Assembly (NCBI GenBank): GCA_018658605.1
Contig: JABHUV010000356.1
Location: 1 to 22,048 of the forward strand
Reading direction: 5' to 3'
DNA: 22,048 nucleotides
DNA from: Planctomycetaceae bacterium
Lineage (GTDB): Bacteria > Planctomycetota > Planctomycetia > Pirellulales > Pirellulaceae
This document shows, piece by piece, positions 17,506-22,048 of the stretch. How positions within the stretch are numbered: the stretch's first letter is position 1; the number at the start of each line of letters is the position of its first letter. The notes below the pieces were generated by a model. It worked only from the letters and a program-made list of their open reading frames with translations, ran no database searches and was not told the origin of the DNA. Both the position numbers and the translations under genes were made by a program.

Positions 17506-18714
17506 ATGTTTCGATTCGTATTAGCTTTTACCGGTTTTATGTGTATCTTCGCGTCAGCACATGCAGACGACAATCCTGGGTTTGTGGATTTATTCAACGG
17601 CAAAAACCTTGAAGGTTGGACGCAACGCAACGGCACCGCGACCTACAGTGTTGAAGGAAACGCCATTCTGGGAAAGACTTCCGAGCGCAGCCCTAACTCA
17701 TTTTTGTGCACAGATAAATTCTATGGAGATTTTGAATTAAAGTTTGATGTAAAAGTAGATTCGGCCTTGAACTCTGGCGTACAGATTCGCTCCCAAACCA
17801 ATGATGACAATCCACAGGAACGGGTGAACGGACCACAAATCGAAATTTCAACCGACAAGATGGCCGGTTATGTGTACGGCGAAGCGGCGGGTGGATGGAT
17901 GACTCCGGATAATGATCGTAAACCACACGGTACCTTTAAAGAAAACGAATGGAATTCGTATCACGTAGTAGCCTTTGGCAACAAGATTGAAACATGGATT
18001 AATGGAAAACAGATATCAGATCTAACCCATGAAGATCGCTATAAAACTCATCCTAATGGATTTATTGGGTTGCAGGTACATGCTGTTGGATCAGGTCAAG
18101 GACCGTTGGAGGTGCGCTGGCGCAATTTGAAATTACGAGATCTTTCAAAATTCAAATCGTTATATAATGGAAAGGATCTTAGCGGCTGGAAAACAACTGG
18201 AAACTGGATTCCTCAAAAAGATGATTCGTTATTGATCCAACCTCGGGACGGAGAAAAAGGTTGGCAACGGTACGACATGTATCTTTGGTCTGAAAAGAAA
18301 TATAAAGACTTCGTACTGGATGTTGAGTATGCTTACCCACCGGGTGGAAATAGTGGCGTTTACTTCCGTGTCGGTGATCTAACTGATCCAGTTGGCAAAG
18401 GAATCGAGGCTCAAATACTGGATTCTTCCAATAAAAAGGGACCTCTTGGTTCACACGATCATGGTGGAATTGTGGCGACGGATGCGGCAGCTTCAAAGAA
18501 TATGTCACGTCCTCCAAACGAATGGAACCGTATGGTGGTAACTTGTCAGGGCAGTCATCTACAGGTTGAACTGAATGGCGAGCAGATTATTGATATTCAG
18601 TTGGACAAAACCGCTATGAAAGATCGTCCGCTGGAAGGATACATCGGATTTCAGGATCACGGTCAACCTAACAATATCAAATTTCGAAACATCCGAATTC
18701 GCGAACTTAAATAA
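17506..18714 (+). CDS. Exported tandem DUF1080 protein (two 3-keto-disaccharide hydrolase-type domains)
   Basis: I chose the ATG at 17506 because it yields a normal signal peptide (FVLAFTGFMCIFASAHA); an in-frame ATG at 17464 adds 14 polar residues ahead of it. The 402-residue product has two DUF1080 units: first about 25-215 (FVDLFNGKNLEGWTQ, LKFDVKVDSALNSGVQIRS, GPQIEISTDKMAGYVYGE, GFIGLQVHAVG) and second about 222-400 (FKSLYNGKDLSGWKT, LDVEYAYPPGGNSGVYFRV, GIEAQILDSSNKKGPLGSHD, GYIGFQDHGQPNNIKFRNIRI). The units differ considerably, so the duplication is old. The likely role is extracellular hydrolysis or binding of oxidised or complex glycans. It is second in the DUF1080 pair, and an 11-bp stem hairpin follows its stop. 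Confidence 0.87.
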   Translation: MFRFVLAFTGFMCIFASAHADDNPGFVDLFNGKNLEGWTQRNGTATYSVEGNAILGKTSERSPNSFLCTDKFYGDFELKFDVKVDSALNSGVQIRSQTNDDNPQERVNGPQIEISTDKMAGYVYGEAAGGWMTPDNDRKPHGTFKENEWNSYHVVAFGNKIETWINGKQISDLTHEDRYKTHPNGFIGLQVHAVGSGQGPLEVRWRNLKLRDLSKFKSLYNGKDLSGWKTTGNWIPQKDDSLLIQPRDGEKGWQRYDMYLWSEKKYKDFVLDVEYAYPPGGNSGVYFRVGDLTDPVGKGIEAQILDSSNKKGPLGSHDHGGIVATDAAASKNMSRPPNEWNRMVVTCQGSHLQVELNGEQIIDIQLDKTAMKDRPLEGYIGFQDHGQPNNIKFRNIRIRELK

Positions 18715-18744
18715 GTAATCATCAAACGGAGCATCACGTTGAGG

Positions 18745-18774
18745 TTCTATGTTTTGTTATTGGAAAACATAGAA
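18745..18774 (+). terminator. Perfect 11-bp stem hairpin after the tandem DUF1080 gene, possible terminator
   Basis: TTCTATGTTTT at 18745-18755 is exactly complementary to AAAACATAGAA at 18764-18774, with an 8-nt loop. It begins 31 nt after the DUF1080 stop. No T-run follows, so it is not a classical intrinsic terminator. It could instead stabilise the 3' end of the mRNA or be part of a former mobile element end. The pairing itself is certain. Confidence 0.5.
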
Positions 18775-18857
18775 GGCGTCTCACCTGTTTTGCATTTCTT
18801 AACAAACGGCCAACCTATTCCGGGATAATCAGACAAGTAGTCTGTTGAATGTAAGTT

Positions 18858-19214
18858 ATGGAAACTATTATGCCACCTCGATCTTTCAGTCGCCGAACTC
18901 TTTTACAAGGAGCGGGTGTCACTATTGCGTTGCCACTACTAGAGTCGATGCAACCGAACCTCGCACGCGGTTCGGAATCGGCAAGCGTGCCTCGAAGAAT
19001 GGTGGCGATTCAAACGAACATGGGCATCCTGCCAGATTATTTTTTCCCCGACAAAGCAGGAAATGATTATAAACTTAGCCCTTATCTTGAGCGACTTGCG
19101 TCGCATCGTGATCACATGACGGTATTTTCAGGTGTCAGTTTGCCGGGCGTGACGGGTGGGCATGCGGCCCAGAGATGCTTTTTGACGGGTACCCGTATTT
19201 TCCTCATCTGCTAA
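18858..19214 (+). pseudogene. DUF1552 family protein, N-terminal fragment
   Basis: The frame begins like an intact DUF1552 gene: Tat motif FSRRTLLQGAGV (from either ATG at 18858 or 18870), a hydrophobic segment, then PRRMVAIQTNMGILPDYFFP and LSPYLERLASHRDHMTVFSGVS, ending with GGHAAQRCFLTGTR. Homology stops there, at about 19196, and an unrelated tail of four residues leads to a stop. Only about 113 of an expected 440-470 residues remain, so the protein cannot fold as the family domain. The signal-anchor style and the TNMGILP segment suggest a DUF1552 subfamily different from the C-terminal fragment at 15853, though I judge this from memory. The break coincides with a 12-bp palindrome and with the broken end of a minus-strand zinc-ribbon gene. 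Confidence 0.78.
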
Positions 19215-19448
19215 CGCGGCAGATGAAATGCCCGTCGAGACGGATCCCGCTAGGGGGTTTGCTGTCGGTAAGCCTTGTGGCAGAGATCCCATCAAGGGAT
19301 CGTGTGGCTGAGGCTGTATGGGTACTGCTGGCTGGGGAATCGTAATTACCAATCCACAGGTACAGCGGGATTTCCGGCCCGCCAGATCAGCACCCACGTT
19401 AAAGGGTTCGGCACAATCAGGACATCTAAATTGAATTGTCATTTTCAA
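19128..19448 (-). pseudogene. Zinc-ribbon protein, N-terminal fragment
   Basis: Read leftward from the ATG at 19448 (GGAG 8 nt upstream), the frame starts with a planctomycete-style zinc ribbon: CPDC (C9, C12), an AEPFNVGADLAGRKSRC loop, and CTCG (C29, C31), followed by ITIPQPAVP and a Pro/Gly/Ala-rich linker. Such ribbons normally open longer, often membrane-linked proteins. From about 19196 leftward the frame merely overlaps the DUF1552 fragment on the other strand in unrelated codons (after ADEEN), so the true gene is cut there. The original downstream domain is lost and the function cannot be inferred. Confidence 0.6.
19185..19196. repeat. 12-bp perfect palindrome at the junction of two broken genes
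   Basis: ACGGGTACCCGT is its own reverse complement. It lies exactly where DUF1552 homology ends on the plus strand and zinc-ribbon-type sequence ends on the minus strand, marking the rearrangement joint to within a few bases. Confidence 0.6.
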
Positions 19449-19630
19449 TACTCCTCTATATTCCCATCCCTTAGTTACAGGTGCGTTTTCGTCGGAGGAT
19501 CAGACGCATGAAATTCAGGGATTTCTGTAGGATTATTCAACAGACGCACTCTGTGGCCCCTTTTGGCCCAGTCCGCCTACAACTATTATCGGAATTATCG
19601 CTTTATGTGTATATTGTCAAATACGCTACA

Positions 19631-19642
19631 TAGGCATGCCTA
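19631..19642. promoter_or_regulatory. Palindrome upstream of the hydrolase gene, possible operator
   Basis: TAGGCATGCCTA is a perfect 12-bp palindrome 68 nt before the preferred hydrolase start at 19710. TTGTCA lies about 15 nt to its left, so the palindrome could overlap a promoter and bind a dimeric regulator. Position and symmetry are the only support. Confidence 0.25.
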
Positions 19643-19709
19643 CTGTCATTGATTGACTACAACAAGTCATCGCCCAACATCGTGCAATTACAAACGACAC
19701 CAAAAACCA

Positions 19710-21533
19710 ATGAATAGATTTATTCAATTCTGTTGCCTTGTGCTTATTTCACGGGCGTTTACTACGGCAGTTTCTTCCGCTGAGACGTTCCCGCCTTACA
19801 AGGCGATCCAAGTTCCTCAAAGCGTGTCCGAACTCTGGAAGGACTATGACGCGCGCAGTGAACCACTCGACATCAAGGTCGTCCAAGAGTGGAACGAGGA
19901 CGGAGTCGTCACGCGGTACGTGACTTTCAAAGTCGGGACGTTCAAAGAATCTGACGCCCGCGTTGCGGCTTACTATAGCTTTCCAAATGGGGGCGGCAAA
20001 CACGCAGCGTTTGTCTGGAGCCACGGTGGAGGTCAGCGAGCCGATCGCAAACGCGGCATATACTTCGCCAAACAAGGCTTCGCGACTATTGACATTAACT
20101 GGCTGGGCCGTCCCCTTGAGGATGGGATCGACGTGAACACAGATTGGGGAAATGTCGATCCAACACAGGGGCCACGCTTTTACAGCAAAGCGCTAAGAAA
20201 GAGTTGGAAACAAAATCTTCAGCCCGATCCATTTTCGTTAGATCCAGTTGCTAGTCCACGTAATAGCAACTGGTTCCTATTGACTGTCGCTGCCAGACGT
20301 GCCATCACCTTTCTCGAAAAGCAGCCGGAAGTTGACCCAGAACGAATTGGTTTATCGGGATATTCGATGGGGGGGATGATCACGGCGCTGGCGGCTATCG
20401 ATCCACGCCTCAAAGCGGTGGTTCCATTTGTGGGCGGCTCGGGTTTCAAGCATGTTGATTTTCCAGGCGGCATTAAAGGTAGTAGCATCCGGCTGCATCT
20501 TCGGGATGTGGAACTATACAAAAGAACGATGGACGCCAGTGCATACTGGCCACTTGTTAAATGTCCGGTCCTCTTTATCAGTTCGTCCAATGATTTCCAT
20601 TCAACCTTCGATCGAATTTACCAGTCGATGGCTCTTTTGAAACATTCCAACTGGCGGGTCAGTACCAACATTCATCAAAACCACGGTCCTGGACCGGAGC
20701 AGTGGGTGCTTTTGAATCAGTGGTTCAACCAGTACCTCAAGGGAACCGATCAAAACATACCAGCAACGCCCCCTTCAACATTCAGCGTCAGCGGTGATAC
20801 CGCGACGTTTACGATTGAACCGGCGGGTCGGGATCAATTGGTGAACACGGAGATCTATTTCAGCTATGACCCCAACTCGAGAACTCGGTTCTGGAACAGG
20901 GCGGATGCGAAACAAGCGAATCAAAGTTGGTCGGTGCAGTTGCCTGTCCAGGCTGATCTGCCCCTGTATGTGTTTGCGTTGTGTCGCTACCGCTTACCGC
21001 AAACAGTTCAGCTTCAGTACGGCGAAACCTCGACGTTCGTGTTGAATTCCGTTGAACACTCGATTGTTCCGGGGACGGTCGATCTGGATGCATTGGCCAA
21101 GATGCCGAAAAGTAGAACCGTGTTCGAAGACTTCAGCAATGGAATGCAGGACTGGTCCACGAGAGATCAGCGGAGTATCAAGACCTATAAATTCCAGAGC
21201 CCCGATCTGGATAAATCGAATAATAAAAAGCTGGCCCTGACCATTAATCCGCAAGGGAAGCAGCTTTCGCTGCGGCTAAACGCCAGTAGCAAGTTCCTGA
21301 ATCAAAAGGACAACCTAGGAGATTTTTCGTTTACCAAACTCGTTCAGGGCGAAAAACCGCAAGAAGTGCTGATCGACCGGAGTGAATTTAAAAGTGGAGA
21401 TGAAAAGACACTGGAGTGGTCTAAGATCGGTACGTTCACCGTCACCATTGTCGATACAAAGACTCGTCAAACCGTCAATCTGACATCCAAAGAAGGACAA
21501 TTGATCCTGCAACGAATCAAGTTGGTGGATTAG
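19710..21533 (+). CDS. Exported alpha/beta hydrolase (acetylxylan esterase-like) with C-terminal beta-rich domain
   Basis: I prefer the ATG at 19710, which starts a signal peptide (MNRFIQFCCLVLISRAFTTAVSSA); an in-frame ATG at 19653 adds 19 polar residues. The 607-residue product has an alpha/beta hydrolase domain (about 70-385) with oxyanion-region WSHGGGQRADRK, nucleophile elbow GLSGYSMGG (Ser encoded at 20364-20366, residue 219), a likely acid in SSSNDFHST, and His in IHQNHGPGPEQW. It resembles acetylxylan esterase/dienelactone hydrolase-type enzymes common in planctomycete glycan loci. After a linker (FSVSGDTATFTIEP), about 475-607 forms a beta-rich region (FEDFSNGMQDWSTR to LILQRIKLV) resembling carbohydrate-binding modules. 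The substrate is probably an esterified polysaccharide; this is inference. A sulfatase gene follows 144 bp downstream. Confidence 0.8.
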   Translation: MNRFIQFCCLVLISRAFTTAVSSAETFPPYKAIQVPQSVSELWKDYDARSEPLDIKVVQEWNEDGVVTRYVTFKVGTFKESDARVAAYYSFPNGGGKHAAFVWSHGGGQRADRKRGIYFAKQGFATIDINWLGRPLEDGIDVNTDWGNVDPTQGPRFYSKALRKSWKQNLQPDPFSLDPVASPRNSNWFLLTVAARRAITFLEKQPEVDPERIGLSGYSMGGMITALAAIDPRLKAVVPFVGGSGFKHVDFPGGIKGSSIRLHLRDVELYKRTMDASAYWPLVKCPVLFISSSNDFHSTFDRIYQSMALLKHSNWRVSTNIHQNHGPGPEQWVLLNQWFNQYLKGTDQNIPATPPSTFSVSGDTATFTIEPAGRDQLVNTEIYFSYDPNSRTRFWNRADAKQANQSWSVQLPVQADLPLYVFALCRYRLPQTVQLQYGETSTFVLNSVEHSIVPGTVDLDALAKMPKSRTVFEDFSNGMQDWSTRDQRSIKTYKFQSPDLDKSNNKKLALTINPQGKQLSLRLNASSKFLNQKDNLGDFSFTKLVQGEKPQEVLIDRSEFKSGDEKTLEWSKIGTFTVTIVDTKTRQTVNLTSKEGQLILQRIKLVD

Positions 21534-21555
21534 ACGCTGAGCACGCAGATGCCGG

Positions 21556-21567
21556 CCCCCTAGGGGG
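21556..21567. terminator. CCCCCTAGGGGG palindrome after the hydrolase gene, weak terminator candidate
   Basis: A perfect 12-bp GC-rich palindrome lies 22 nt after the hydrolase stop and well before the sulfatase start. It lacks a proper loop and a following T-run, so it may be a transcript-end structure or chance. Confidence 0.25.
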
Positions 21568-21617
21568 ACACGACAGCGCACAATGACGTGGTACAATGTT
21601 TTCTAAATTACCATGGT

Positions 21618-21627
21618 CGTTATAACG
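21618..21627. promoter_or_regulatory. CGTTATAACG palindrome before the sulfatase, possible -10/operator
   Basis: This 10-bp palindrome contains TATAAC about 51 nt before the ATG at 21678, a similar distance to the TATAAT box before the DUF1080 gene. No convincing -35 box was found. Confidence 0.22.
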
Positions 21628-21677
21628 GCGATGTTTTTGAATTGCTAAAAAAAACATTTCTGATCTGGAGAACTCGA

Positions 21678-22048
21678 ATGACACGATGTTTGCTTGCGGT
21701 TTCCATTGTTTGTCTGATGCCAGTATGGTCCCAGGCTGCCCCAGCCAGACCCAATGTATTGATTGTGACTGTCGATGACATGAATGCGGATTCCATTGGG
21801 GCGTATGGGTGTCCGCTACCGAATATATCGCCCAATATGGATAGGCTTGTGAAGTCAGGGTTGCGATTTGAATATGCGCATGTGCAAGTGGGCAATTGCA
21901 TGCCGGGGCGGAATGTCATGTGGTCCGGTTGCTATCCGCACAACAATGCGGTCGAAGGGTTTTATCAGGTCCAACAGCCGCCGCAACCGCATCTGGTTGA
22001 TGTGATGAAGTCGGCGGGATATTTTACAGCCATCAGCGGCAAGACGAG
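21678..22048 (+). CDS. Exported formylglycine-dependent sulfatase, N-terminal part (cut by right edge)
   Basis: The ATG at 21678 has GGAG 7 nt upstream and opens a frame that runs uncut to the window end (123 complete codons). A signal peptide (about 1-20, ending WSQA) is followed by PNVLIVTVDDMNADSIGAYG with metal-binding D33 and D34, PNISPNMDRLVKSGLRFEYAH, and the sulfatase signature CMPGRNVMWSG, where C74 fits the C-x-P-x-R motif (P76, R78) for conversion to formylglycine. It should hydrolyse sulfate esters outside the cytoplasm, and in planctomycetes often from algal polysaccharides. Maturation would need a formylglycine-generating enzyme, not present in this window. The substrate cannot be told from the N-terminus. 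It lies in the same direction as the hydrolase gene and may share its regulation. Confidence 0.92.
   Translation, partial: MTRCLLAVSIVCLMPVWSQAAPARPNVLIVTVDDMNADSIGAYGCPLPNISPNMDRLVKSGLRFEYAHVQVGNCMPGRNVMWSGCYPHNNAVEGFYQVQQPPQPHLVDVMKSAGYFTAISGKT

Noticed and set aside
16545..19196. A single DUF1552 gene split by one inversion
   Set aside because: Not adopted as the main reading because the middle of the gene would still be missing and the two halves resemble different subfamilies; kept as an alternative in the findings.
1..22048. CRISPR arrays, tRNA or rRNA genes, phage, toxin-antitoxin or defence genes
   Set aside because: Reading both strands I saw no spaced direct repeats, no tRNA-like cloverleaf and no proteins of these families.

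Overview
This window looks like chromosomal DNA of a planctomycete, probably of the Pirellulales/Planctomycetales type. The evidence is the gene content: two pairs of a planctomycete-type cytochrome (PSCyt1-DUF1549-DUF1553) with a Tat-exported DUF1501 protein, DUF1080 (3-keto-glycoside hydrolase type) genes, DUF1552 fragments, an FG-GAP repeat protein, a GQSNM-type acetylesterase, a formylglycine sulfatase and a CPxC zinc-ribbon start. This is the usual secreted polysaccharide-degradation repertoire of that phylum. I assigned families from memory of their motifs and ran no search.

Layout. 1-712 (minus): N-terminal part of an FG-GAP/VCBS repeat protein that runs off the left edge. 874-5537 (plus): PSCyt1/DUF1549/DUF1553 gene followed 5 nt later by a DUF1501 gene. 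5567-9921 (minus): four genes read leftwards, namely a TylF-like methyltransferase, a 2-keto-4-pentenoate hydratase-like protein (3 nt apart), an AhpD-like protein with altered catalytic residues, and a large two-part acetylesterase. 9922-10458: no gene that I can support. 10459-10746 (plus): a remnant that joins a Tat-type N-terminus to the C-terminus of a mandelate racemase/enolase-superfamily protein. 10951-15495 (minus): a second PSCyt1/DUF1549/DUF1553 and DUF1501 pair. 15853-16596 (minus): C-terminal half of a DUF1552 protein. 16795-18714 (plus): a single-domain and then a double-domain DUF1080 gene. 18858-19214 (plus): N-terminal quarter of a DUF1552 protein, abutting the start of a zinc-ribbon gene on the minus strand (about 19190-19448). 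19710-21533 (plus): secreted alpha/beta hydrolase with a C-terminal beta-rich domain. 21678 to the end (plus): sulfatase, cut by the right edge.

How it fits together. Most intact genes encode exported enzymes that would act outside the cytoplasm on sulfated, acetylated or oxidised glycans: sulfatase, acetylesterases and 3-keto-glycoside hydrolase-like proteins, with haem proteins of unknown exact function. The methyltransferase, hydratase and AhpD-like genes look cytoplasmic and stand apart.

The most notable structural feature is decay. Four broken genes lie between 10.4 and 19.5 kb among intact ones, with one sharp junction at a 12-bp palindrome near 19190. I found no convincing previously undescribed system such as defence, CRISPR or phage genes. 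The best leads are the rearranged zone, the AhpD-like protein lacking canonical catalytic residues, and the acetylesterase with a beta-sandwich-like insertion in its catalytic domain.
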